Source of the DNA: JBOGXB01 sp050694215
GTDB lineage: Bacteria; Actinomycetota; CADDZG01; WHSQ01
Length of the DNA stretch: 14,734 nucleotides
Assembly: GCA_050694215.1 (NCBI GenBank)
Contig: JBOGXB010000051.1
Coordinates: 1-14,734 of the forward strand
Direction: 5' to 3'
A program made the translations under genes and the position numbers. The notes below the pieces were generated by a model, which worked only from the letters and a program-made list of their open reading frames with translations, did no database searches and was not told the origin of the DNA. This document shows, piece by piece, positions 8,305 to 14,734 of the stretch (position 1 is its first letter; each line of letters starts with the position of its first letter).

Positions 8305-10410
8305 CTACGGCCGCGCTAGGCGCTCCAATTCTGCGATCGCAGCGCTTGCGTCCTCGTCGGCCGGTGGGTCGGCTGCGTAACGCTCCCTCTGGAATGCCTT
8401 CAGGGCGGCCCTGCTCGTCTTGCTGCGGATGGCCCCCGAACGGCGCATCAGCTCGGCCGCAGTCTCCGGTGGCGCCCTCCCGGAGCCTCGTGCGGCGAGC
8501 GCGTCCTCGAACCGCCTGAAGGCGCGGGTCACCGGGCCCCCCGCTAGCCGGTGTGCAGCAGGTACGTCCGCGGGTGCCGATCGGGGCCGAAGCTTCCTCC
8601 ACGCGATCCATCCGGATGCGAGCACAGCCGCGGCCAGGAACAGCATGACGGCAGACTTCACGACCGCCGCTCCCCCTTTCAAATCCGACAGCTTCGAGAC
8701 GACGAGCTCGATCGCGCCCACGAGCGGGATCGACGAGCTCACGTCTGCATTCGCCGGGGGAATATCGAAGGTGGGATCGAACTCGTACCACCCCACGGCC
8801 GGGAACCACACCTCGACCCAGGTGTGAGCATCGGAGTTCTTAACCTCGTAGTAGCCGGTGAAGGGGTTGCGCGTCCCCGGGGTGTAGCCGGCCACGAACC
8901 GGGCAGGGATGCCGAGCGACCTCAGCATCACGGCCGTGGCGGATGCGAACTGCTCGCAGAAGCCAACATCGGTGTCGAACAGGAAGTGGTCGACCGCGTC
9001 GCGCCCCGGCTCCGGTACCGGTGACTCGATATCGTAGAGATAGTTGTCGGCCAGCCACCGCTCGATCGCCTTCACCTTGTCGTAGTTGGTCGACGCCCGC
9101 GCGGTAATGCGGCGCGCGAGATCGCTTACCCGCGCAGGTATGCCATCCGGGAGCTGGAGGTAGCGTTGCATGTTCTCCGGTGGAGCCTCCTCGGGGAGTG
9201 CTCTCAGCTCATCCGGTGTCGCGGCGCCGATGCTCGACACAACGCTGTAAACCGTTCCCGGCGTTAGCGTCGAGTCCAACCGCAGGCCCCCGAGGTCGTC
9301 GACCCCCAGCCCGCCCTCGTAATAGATCGAGTCCGGCTGGCCTGCCGCGAACAACGCGCTCGGACCCTCCGCCTCGACGTTGAAGGTCTGCACGAGAGTC
9401 GAGCGGGGGCCGAGGCTGCGGAACTCCGACGGATAATAGTAGGGAGGCGACCCCTGAAGGTCGCGCGGTTCGTCCTCGTCTGCCCGCCACGAGATCCCGT
9501 CGTAGGTGTCGAACACCAGACCCTTCCACATAGCCGCGCGTTCGGCGCGCACGCGCATCACGACGTCGTCGTTGAGCCCCCCGCGTACGCGCAGGTCGAG
9601 CCGGTCCGAGAAGCCGTAGAAGGAGGTGCCGTTGGAGCGCAAGCCGGACGTCCCCCCAGCCGGGAAGCCCGGGTTGGCGATGGATCCACCGGAGGGGATC
9701 GCGCCGATCCCGGGCCCTAACGAGAACGGGAGGGCGAAGGTCCGCACGGCCTGAGGCTGAGGAAGGACGAGGAAGAGCAGCGCCGCGGCGAGCGCGGTCA
9801 CGGTGAGCGCCTTGCCGACCTCGCCGGCCGCGACCGAGCCCGGCCCGGCTCCGAGGCGCCCCTTGCCGGGACTCTTCACGGTGCCGGCGGTGCCCTCCCC
9901 GAGCTCCGATCTATGCCCGAGAGCCAGTGCGGCTATTGCGAACGCGAAGTACACCACGAGCACCATCCCGAACCACAGGTCCTGTGAGATCGAGCCGGCT
10001 GCCGCCACCAACGTGAGCGAGGACCCGAGCGAGAAGTTGAGGTCCTTGCGCGCCGGGAGATCGAAGCCGTGAAGCACCTGGACCCATAGGAAGAGATCCG
10101 CGAGGGGGAAACGCACCTCGTCCAGCGTTGCGATGCCGCGCAGCTGCCCGAAAAAGCGAATCAACGCGACGATTGCAACGAAGGTGAGCGCGATCTTGAT
10201 CGCCCAGTTGTCCTTCGCCCGTCTGAGGTAGGAGATCCAGTAGGCCAGCGGCAATAGGACGGTGAGCAGCATCGCCGTCTGAATTGAGATCGCCCGCTCG
10301 ACAGCCAGCGCGTACATCCCCATCATGACGGCGCCGAGCACCGCCGCGCGCAACGCGATCGAGTCCTCAGGCTGGCGAGTCTTGTTGGCGCGACGGATGG
10401 CGTCCATCAT
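8305..10410 (-). CDS. Membrane transglutaminase-like protein with N-terminal membrane domain
   Basis: A 701-aa protein of the TgpA/DUF3488 type. The N-terminal third holds about seven hydrophobic segments (between 20 and 217), followed by an external region, a transglutaminase-like core with the triad C485 (GFCEQFASA), H529 (SDAHTWVEVW) and D545 (EFDPTF), one more membrane helix (about 585-603) and a cytoplasmic tail resembling DUF4129. The core faces outside. Such proteins may act as proteases, transamidases or peptidoglycan-linked enzymes; the substrate is unknown. It starts with ATG overlapping the DUF58 stop (ATGA), with GGAGG nine bases upstream, so translation is coupled. It is the third member of the moxR-DUF58-transglutaminase cluster, a widespread arrangement. 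Confidence 0.93.
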   Translation of the reverse strand: MMDAIRRANKTRQPEDSIALRAAVLGAVMMGMYALAVERAISIQTAMLLTVLLPLAYWISYLRRAKDNWAIKIALTFVAIVALIRFFGQLRGIATLDEVRFPLADLFLWVQVLHGFDLPARKDLNFSLGSSLTLVAAAGSISQDLWFGMVLVVYFAFAIAALALGHRSELGEGTAGTVKSPGKGRLGAGPGSVAAGEVGKALTVTALAAALLFLVLPQPQAVRTFALPFSLGPGIGAIPSGGSIANPGFPAGGTSGLRSNGTSFYGFSDRLDLRVRGGLNDDVVMRVRAERAAMWKGLVFDTYDGISWRADEDEPRDLQGSPPYYYPSEFRSLGPRSTLVQTFNVEAEGPSALFAAGQPDSIYYEGGLGVDDLGGLRLDSTLTPGTVYSVVSSIGAATPDELRALPEEAPPENMQRYLQLPDGIPARVSDLARRITARASTNYDKVKAIERWLADNYLYDIESPVPEPGRDAVDHFLFDTDVGFCEQFASATAVMLRSLGIPARFVAGYTPGTRNPFTGYYEVKNSDAHTWVEVWFPAVGWYEFDPTFDIPPANADVSSSIPLVGAIELVVSKLSDLKGGAAVVKSAVMLFLAAAVLASGWIAWRKLRPRSAPADVPAAHRLAGGPVTRAFRRFEDALAARGSGRAPPETAAELMRRSGAIRSKTSRAALKAFQRERYAADPPADEDASAAIAELERLARP

Positions 10411-11636
10411 CGCGACCGGCCTCCGGTGGTCTGCCGGTCCGCCTCGAGGTCGCGATTCAGGTCGCCGCCCTTCACCAAGGCACGTACCGCGGCGCGCCCT
10501 CCTTCGAGCTCGTGAAACAACGCATCCTCAGCCGCAACCTCGCTTTCCTTGCGCGACCACGAGCTCGAAACAGCCGCGACCACGATCGCCCTCGATCCTG
10601 CCCGCTGCGCGGTGAGGGCGGCTTTGCCGAGACTGCTTCCGGCACGTCCTGAGGTGGTCGCGAGCAGAACGACCGTCCCTCTTCGTCCGACCCGCATCAG
10701 CGCAGCCGCCGTAAGCTCGTCCATCGGTGCATCGACCGGTTGAGCTTCCGCGAGCCAGTCGAGCACCCCGACGCGGTCGGGTTCGACGATCTGCTGCGGC
10801 GAGCCGTCCGGGCCAGATCGGACGAGATCGACGGGATGCCCGGTTACCAGCGCGTAGCGCGCGATCGAGGCCGTCGCCTGGACGATCGCCTCGAAGGCCG
10901 AGTCCGGCGGGTCGCCGTCGTCTGCTCCCACGAGCACGAGCGCTACGCGGCTCGCAACCTCCTCCTCGTATTCCCGGACGACGAGATGTCCCGCCCTCGC
11001 GGACGACTTCCAGTGCACCCAGCGCGGGGGGTCTCCGGGACGGTAGCCGCGCACGCCCAGGTACTCCTCCCCTGCCCCCGTGCGAGCTCTCTCATGAAGC
11101 ACGTCGGAAGGAAAAGACGACGGCTCGAGTATGGGGAAGGACCGCAGTTCGACCCATCGAGGCACCACCGTCATCTCGGACGCGACATCGATCGAACGCG
11201 TCGTCCTCACGAGGCCGGCAGGCGACCCCGTTCGCAACCTCGCCTCTCCGGACGCGAAGACGCCGCGACGCAACGCCGTCTTGACGAGCTCGATGTGGGC
11301 GGACGACCCGGCCGGCAGTCTCTCGATCAATACCGACGTCTCCTCGAACGCCCCGAATCCATCGTCCAACCTCATGAGGGGGAGGGGCCGCTTGCCGGAA
11401 TTATGGACTCGCAGCCCCACGCGCACTTCGTCGCCGGCCCGAACACGTCGCGGCACTGAACGCTCGACGTTCGCCCGCGAGAGGTGGTGCCGAACCAGGA
11501 ACGATCCCACCACGAGGCCCAGGACCCCGGCTGCGAGCACGAACAGCCATCCGGCCTGGGCGGTGGTCGCCGCTAAAAAGAGGACGATGGCGACCACGAC
11601 GATCGTCAGGGCCCGGCGAGTAGGGAGTCTCCTCAT
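10407..11636 (-). CDS. DUF58 domain protein
   Basis: A 409-aa protein with two N-terminal membrane helices (about 9-24 and 29-48), a beta-rich external or linker region, and a DUF58 domain marked by GVRGYRPGDPPRWVHWKSSAR (195-214). Downstream residues have a vWA-like layout. DUF58 proteins are nearly always encoded with MoxR AAA+ ATPases and are thought to be their partners. The biochemical role is not known. It lies 18 bp after moxR and overlaps the transglutaminase start by four bases. The AAGGA sequence upstream directly abuts the ATG with no spacer, an awkward ribosome site. Either initiation is coupled to moxR or the true start lies slightly downstream; the hydrophobic segment fits either. 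Confidence 0.92.
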   Translation of the reverse strand: MRRLPTRRALTIVVVAIVLFLAATTAQAGWLFVLAAGVLGLVVGSFLVRHHLSRANVERSVPRRVRAGDEVRVGLRVHNSGKRPLPLMRLDDGFGAFEETSVLIERLPAGSSAHIELVKTALRRGVFASGEARLRTGSPAGLVRTTRSIDVASEMTVVPRWVELRSFPILEPSSFPSDVLHERARTGAGEEYLGVRGYRPGDPPRWVHWKSSARAGHLVVREYEEEVASRVALVLVGADDGDPPDSAFEAIVQATASIARYALVTGHPVDLVRSGPDGSPQQIVEPDRVGVLDWLAEAQPVDAPMDELTAAALMRVGRRGTVVLLATTSGRAGSSLGKAALTAQRAGSRAIVVAAVSSSWSRKESEVAAEDALFHELEGGRAAVRALVKGGDLNRDLEADRQTTGGRSR

Positions 11637-11654
11637 TCCTTGTCTATCGGCGCG

Positions 11655-12611
11655 TTAGGAGGATCCGGTAACGGGTACCGGTGTCTTGTCTACGATCTCC
11701 CTAACTGCCTTCGTGGTCATGCCTGGATCCAGTCTCAGCCCGGCGGCAGGCACCACGCGGTGAGCGAGCGACGGCACCGCAAGGGCCTTCACGTCATCGG
11801 GGACGACGAAGTCACGCCCGTCCAGAAGAGCGCGGGCCTGGGCTGTGCGTACGAGCGTTATCGACGCCCTCGGGCTGGCCCCCAGCTCGAGATCGGGATG
11901 CTTGCGAGTTGCCTCCGTGATCGCCAGCGCGTAGTCGAGCACGGCCTCCGAGACATGGGTGCGTCTAACGACATCTCGGATGCCGGTGAGATCCTCGGGG
12001 CCGACCACAGGCTCGAGACTCTCAATCGGGTGCGTTTGCATCTGCGCCTGCACGAACTCTCTCTCCGTGTCGCGGCTTGCGTAGCCGAGCTCCATCGCCA
12101 TTGCGAAGCGATCGAGCTGTCCCTCAGGGAGGGGATACGTCCCGTGATGCTCGAGAGGGTTCTGAGTCGCGACCAGGAACAGCGGGTCTGGCAGAGCGTG
12201 GCGGACTCCGTCGACGGTCACCGCGTTCTCGTCCATCGCCTCGAGCAGGGCCGACTGGGTGCGGGGCGTCGTGCGGTTGATCTCGTCGACCAGCACGACG
12301 TTGGCGAAAAGCGGGCCGGGGATGAACTCGAACTGCTGGGATTGCTGACTGAAGATTGCGGTCCCCGTGACGTCGCTGGGGAGCAGGTCGGGCGTGGCCT
12401 GGATGCGCTTGAACGTACCCCTGATGGAGCGGGCGATCGCTCGCCCGAGCATGGTCTTGCCGACTCCCGGCACATCCTCGATAAGAAGATGCCCTCCGGC
12501 GAACAGCGTCGTGACGGCAGCTTCCACCGCTCGTCGCTTTCCGCGTATGACCAGCTCGATGTTGTCGATCAGTAGGCGCGCCGCCTCGGTCGCCGCAGCT
12601 CTGTCCATCAC
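11655..12611 (-). CDS. moxR: MoxR-family AAA+ ATPase
   Basis: A cytoplasmic AAA+ ATPase of 318 aa, normal for MoxR, thought to act as a chaperone in assembling or activating partner proteins such as vWA/DUF58 proteins. Walker A is EDVPGVGKT (45-53), Walker B VVLVDE (105-110), sensor 1 ATQNP (148-152), then the MoxR-typical LPEGQLDRF (161-169), and sensor 2 GASPRAS near 244. It begins GTG-ATG, so the start is GTG 12611 or ATG 12608; neither has a clear SD. First gene of the leftward cluster, divergent from archease with 7 bp between the outermost starts. Confidence 0.95.
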   Translation of the reverse strand: MMDRAAATEAARLLIDNIELVIRGKRRAVEAAVTTLFAGGHLLIEDVPGVGKTMLGRAIARSIRGTFKRIQATPDLLPSDVTGTAIFSQQSQQFEFIPGPLFANVVLVDEINRTTPRTQSALLEAMDENAVTVDGVRHALPDPLFLVATQNPLEHHGTYPLPEGQLDRFAMAMELGYASRDTEREFVQAQMQTHPIESLEPVVGPEDLTGIRDVVRRTHVSEAVLDYALAITEATRKHPDLELGASPRASITLVRTAQARALLDGRDFVVPDDVKALAVPSLAHRVVPAAGLRLDPGMTTKAVREIVDKTPVPVTGSS

Positions 12612-12640
12612 CTAGATTGTGGCAGATTCTCAAACTATGG
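12609..12640. promoter_or_regulatory. Compact face-to-face promoters between moxR and archease
   Basis: TAGATT (12613-12618) on the plus strand and TAGTTT (12637-12632) on the minus strand are both TANNNT boxes and point toward each other, so both transcription starts would fall near 12625. A plus transcript from there reaches the archease ATG 12637 after about 12 nt. A minus transcript reaches the moxR ATG 12608 after about 17 nt. No -35 elements are evident. The call rests on short motifs only. Confidence 0.35.
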
Positions 12641-13056
12641 GAGCGACTGGACGGTTCGAGGTTCTCGAGCACACGGCCGACGTGGGCGTGCGCGCCCAGG
12701 GCGCCGCGCTCGAGGAATGCTTCCGTCAGGCAACGCTGGGATTGCTGGAGATATGCGGTGCGCACCGCCCGGGCAGCGGTGAGAGGAGAGTCATCGAGGT
12801 CGAGGCAGACGACCTGGGCGCGCTTCTCGTCTACTGGCTCGAAGAAGTTCTCTATCTCCAAGACTCGGCCGACGCTGTCGTAACGGACGTAACGGTCAAT
12901 CACGTCGGAACCGCCGAAGCCGCAGGATCGGTGACCATCGCACCGCGCGGGAACGACGTCCTGGAAGGGACTGCGGTGAAGGCGATCACTTACCACCAGC
13001 TCGCGGTCACCAGGACCGAGGAAGGCTGGACGGCGACCGTCTACTTCGACATCTGA
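12619..13056 (+). CDS. Archease, RtcB RNA-ligase activating protein
   Basis: Archease helps RtcB-type RNA ligases load GMP and turn over, so it acts in tRNA splicing-type or RNA repair ligation. The family pattern is visible: FEVLEHTADVGVRAQG at the start with the conserved metal-site Asp, YWLEEVLYLQ in the middle, VKAITYHQL, and the terminal TVYFDI, whose near-terminal Asp is a conserved functional residue. From GTG 12619 it is 145 aa; from ATG 12637 (MGATGRFEVLEHTADV) 139 aa, closer to typical length and better placed relative to the TAGATT box. I cannot decide between them. The presence of rtcB 1 kb downstream on the same strand supports the call. The next gene starts 85 bp later. Confidence 0.93.
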   Translation: MADSQTMGATGRFEVLEHTADVGVRAQGAALEECFRQATLGLLEICGAHRPGSGERRVIEVEADDLGALLVYWLEEVLYLQDSADAVVTDVTVNHVGTAEAAGSVTIAPRGNDVLEGTAVKAITYHQLAVTRTEEGWTATVYFDI

Positions 13057-13141
13057 GCTGCAATCGTCCTCGAAGGCCCTTGCGGACGCTTCGGTCCCGG
13101 AACATGCTTGATGCGATGGAATCGAACTGAAGGGGGCCACC

Positions 13142-13504
13142 ATGAAGGTCTTGTTCCTGACGACGACCGGGGCATCCGATCCCACGAAGGCATCGATCCC
13201 GATGCACATCGCCGCCAACGGCTCGTTGGAGGTGGGTCAAGATCCGGAGGTCGTGCTCGCCGGAGATGCGGCCGAGATCATCCTCGGCGACAGCCTGCAG
13301 AAGATCGAGGGCGTGGGCATCCCCCCGATGCGCGACCTCGTCGCGAAGCTGAGTGAGAGCGCCGTCCCGTTCTACGTCTGAAAGGCGTGCGCGGTCGCCC
13401 GTGGGGCGACCGACGACGACCTGAGCAAGGTCAACGGGAAGTGGATAACTCCGCCGGAGTTCGCCAAGATGATGGCCGACGCGGATAGGACGCTTACTTT
13501 TTGA
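13142..13504 (+). CDS. DsrE-like selenoprotein with in-frame UGA (Sec80)
   Basis: A 120-residue DsrE/DsrF-like small sulfur-relay or redox protein (MKVLFLTTTGASDPTKAS start). A conventional reading stops at TGA 13379-13381 after 79 residues, but the same frame continues for 40 codons and ends at TGA 13502-13504. The continuation has family character: KACAVARGATDDDL, then ITPPEFAKMMADADR. Related proteins, as I remember them, have CxxCARARG at this point, so the TGA replaces the first Cys of a CxxC pair and gives U-K-A-C. A hairpin fitting a bacterial SECIS follows at once. Other genes here use TGA as an ordinary stop, so general code change is excluded. AAGGGGG lies 5 nt before the ATG. The alternative is a Cys-to-stop mutation or read error. 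No selenium genes are in view to confirm. Confidence 0.78.
13392..13412 (+). promoter_or_regulatory. Candidate bacterial SECIS element
   Basis: Arms CGGTCGCCC (13392-13400) and GGGCGACCG (13404-13412) pair perfectly over 9 bp, closing a GUG loop. The loop begins 20 nt after the last base of the in-frame TGA (19 nt between them) and its first base is G followed by U. That is within the distance, stem and loop limits I recall for bacterial SECIS, where G and U of the loop contact SelB. The element lies inside codons for AVARGAT, so some of its sequence is also constrained by protein. Confidence 0.65.
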
Positions 13505-13625
13505 TCGATAACGGCGACCGAATGAGTCCTTCGCGCCCTTCGTTCCCTTCGACCCTCTTGTGGGCGCGTCTGCACGGGTCGATGATGGACTCGTAAAGGC
13601 AGGCTACTCGGAGGGAGGCCGCTAT

Positions 13626-13946
13626 ATGGCCAAGTATCTATGGGAAGTGTCGTACACGCATGAGGGCATGAAGGGAGTGCTCAAGGAAGGCGGCACCAGC
13701 CGGCGCACCATGGTCGAGAAGCTCGCCGCGAACATGGGCGGGACGCTCGAGTCCTTCTACTTCGCGTTCGGGGAAAACGACGTCTATCTGATTGCCGATT
13801 TCCCCGACAAGATCGATGTCGCAGCGGTGTCGATGACGGTGGGAGCGGCAGGCGCGGCCAGGGTAAAGACGATCACTCTGCTCACGCCCGAGGAGATCGA
13901 CCAGGCGGCCCAGAAGACCGTTGAGTACCGCGCCCCCGGCGCTTAG
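13626..13946 (+). CDS. GYD-domain protein
   Basis: A 106-aa small cytoplasmic protein of the GYD family, a ferredoxin-fold alpha/beta domain of unknown biochemical role. Visible features are the opening YLWEVSYTHEGMKGVLKEGG, the centre GGTLESFYFAFGENDVYLIADFPD, and a final TLLTPEEIDQAAQKTVEYRAPG. A longer frame from TTG 13560 exists, but ATG 13626 has an excellent GGAGGGAGG site (13610-13618) seven bases upstream and matches the family start. It follows the DsrE-like gene by 121 bp and precedes a strong terminator, so it is probably the last gene of the archease group transcript. Confidence 0.85.
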   Translation: MAKYLWEVSYTHEGMKGVLKEGGTSRRTMVEKLAANMGGTLESFYFAFGENDVYLIADFPDKIDVAAVSMTVGAAGAARVKTITLLTPEEIDQAAQKTVEYRAPGA

Positions 13947-13983
13947 GGACACATCTCCATTTTCGTGAACCCGCTCTGAGGAC

Positions 13984-14016
13984 AGAGGCCCCCGGCTCGA
14001 GGCCGGGGCCTCTTTC
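13984..14016 (+). terminator. Intrinsic terminator after the GYD gene
   Basis: AGAGGCCCC (13984-13992) pairs with GGGGCCTCT (14005-14013). After a one-C bulge, GGC (13994-13996) pairs with GCC (14002-14004), leaving a small TCGAG loop. A short T run follows (14013-14015). The stem is very GC-rich and the U tract short, so termination may be partial. It separates the GYD gene from rtcB. Confidence 0.65.
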
Positions 14017-14037
14017 CATTTCGGGTATCAAGGAGGT

Positions 14038-14734
14038 ATGGAACCGCGCCGGATCGACGAGTTCCTGTGGGAGATCCCCGTGGGTTACATCGACGGCATG
14101 CGGGTGCCCGGAAGGGTATTCGCATCCGAGACCCTGTTCGAGAAGGCAAAGCAAGACAAAGCGATAGACCAGGTCGCCAACGTCGCGACTCTTCCGGGCA
14201 TAGTCGGGTGGTCGCTCGCCATGCCCGACATCCACTGGGGCTACGGATTCCCCATCGGAGGCGTGGCGGCAACCGACGTGGAGGCGGGAGGGGTGGTCTC
14301 ACCCGGCGGCGTCGGCTTCGACATCGGCTGTGGGGTTCGACTCGTGCGCAGCAAGCTCGCATGGGAGAAGGACGTCAAGCCGAAGATACGCGACGTCGTG
14401 GCGTCCCTCGGAAAGAGGGTGCCTCGAGGGGTGGGTGGCAAGGGACGGATGCGACTCGACCGCTCGGAGGTCGAGGAGGTTCTGAGAGAGGGCGTCAAGC
14501 TCCCGCTGTCGAAAGGGGTGGGGTGGGATGAGGACGCCGAGCTAACCGAGGACTTCGGCACGATAGCGGACGCCGAGCCCGCGCTGATCTCCGATCGCGC
14601 CAAGGAACGCGGGGGCCCACAACTCGGGAGCTTGGGGGCGGGCAACCACTTTCTAGAGGTTCAGGTCGTAGACGAGATCCGCGACCAGCAGGCGGCGGAC
14701 GCTATGAGGCTCTTCCTGGGGCAAGTGTGCGTGA
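14038..14734 (+). CDS. rtcB: RNA-splicing ligase RtcB, 5' part (runs off the window)
   Basis: RtcB joins RNA 2',3'-cyclic phosphate or 3'-phosphate ends to 5'-OH ends using GTP and Mn2+, in tRNA splicing or RNA repair. The 232 codons visible carry the family N-terminus (MRVPGRVFASE), ANVATLPGIVGWSLAMPDIHWGYGFPIGGVAA, the metal-site GVGFDIGCGVRLVRS with Asp and Cys ligands, and LGSLGAGNHFLEVQ with the conserved Asn-His. The rest, including the guanylylated His, lies beyond the edge; the full protein should be about 450-480 aa. AAGGAGGT abuts the ATG with no spacer, which is unusual, but no other start fits the family N-terminus. It sits downstream of archease with two small genes and a terminator between. 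Confidence 0.95.
   Translation, partial: MEPRRIDEFLWEIPVGYIDGMRVPGRVFASETLFEKAKQDKAIDQVANVATLPGIVGWSLAMPDIHWGYGFPIGGVAATDVEAGGVVSPGGVGFDIGCGVRLVRSKLAWEKDVKPKIRDVVASLGKRVPRGVGGKGRMRLDRSEVEEVLREGVKLPLSKGVGWDEDAELTEDFGTIADAEPALISDRAKERGGPQLGSLGAGNHFLEVQVVDEIRDQQAADAMRLFLGQVCV

Noticed and set aside
7352..8809. 485-aa minus-strand open frame
   Set aside because: Straddles the phosphoesterase and transglutaminase genes in the wrong frame; Arg-rich shadow.
12124..13218. 364-aa minus-strand open frame crossing archease and moxR
   Set aside because: Covers two well-supported genes in other frames and has no family signature.
13142..13381. A complete 79-aa DsrE-like protein ending at the first TGA
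   Set aside because: The frame continues with family-like sequence, including the second Cys and the conserved ARG, for 40 more codons, so the short version would be a fragment.
13379..13381. TGA reassigned genome-wide to Trp or Gly
   Set aside because: At least four other genes in the window end normally at TGA, and the position is a Cys position in the family.

Overview
The window is high-GC DNA, about two-thirds G+C in the lines I counted, with bacterial gene packing. Many genes lack a clear Shine-Dalgarno (SD) site, and several have a TANNNT box just upstream of the start, as in leaderless genes. The gene content (a moxR/DUF58/transglutaminase cluster, an actinobacterial-type phospholipase D protein, archease and RtcB, a membrane-anchored LysM protein) suggests an actinobacterium or a close high-GC relative. 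That assignment is inference; there is no rRNA or other marker here. TGA is an ordinary stop: MFS, phosphoesterase, DUF58 and archease all end with it.

Layout. 1-306 has no convincing gene, only a terminator-like hairpin facing left. 307-1505 is a phospholipase D-type gene with an internal deletion: its second HKD motif is followed directly by what looks like its own C-terminus in another frame. 1538-3247 is ilvD (dihydroxy-acid dehydratase), probably leaderless. A leftward MFS exporter (3281-4555, lower GC, possibly acquired) and an ABC1/UbiB kinase-like gene (4617-6029) follow. A rightward LysM membrane protein (6258-6764) converges on a leftward phosphoesterase (6778-8274). From 12611 down to 8305 runs moxR > DUF58 > transglutaminase, tightly packed and partly overlapping, probably one operon that may continue into the phosphoesterase.

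Divergent from moxR, and only a few bases from it, is a rightward group: archease (12619-13056), a DsrE-like gene (13142-13504), a GYD-domain gene (13626-13946), a terminator, then the 5' part of rtcB (14038 to the right edge). Archease is the known activator of the RNA ligase RtcB, so this group has an RNA-repair theme with two small proteins between the partners.

The standout is the DsrE-like gene. Its frame is interrupted by one TGA at 13379-13381, exactly where this family has the first Cys of a CxxC pair. The frame continues for 40 family-like codons to a proper stop, giving U-K-A-C. A perfect 9-bp hairpin with a G-initial loop begins 10 nt after the TGA, with its loop 19 nt after it, matching the bacterial SECIS layout. 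I read it as a selenoprotein that gene callers would cut at 79 residues and whose C-terminal third they would lose.
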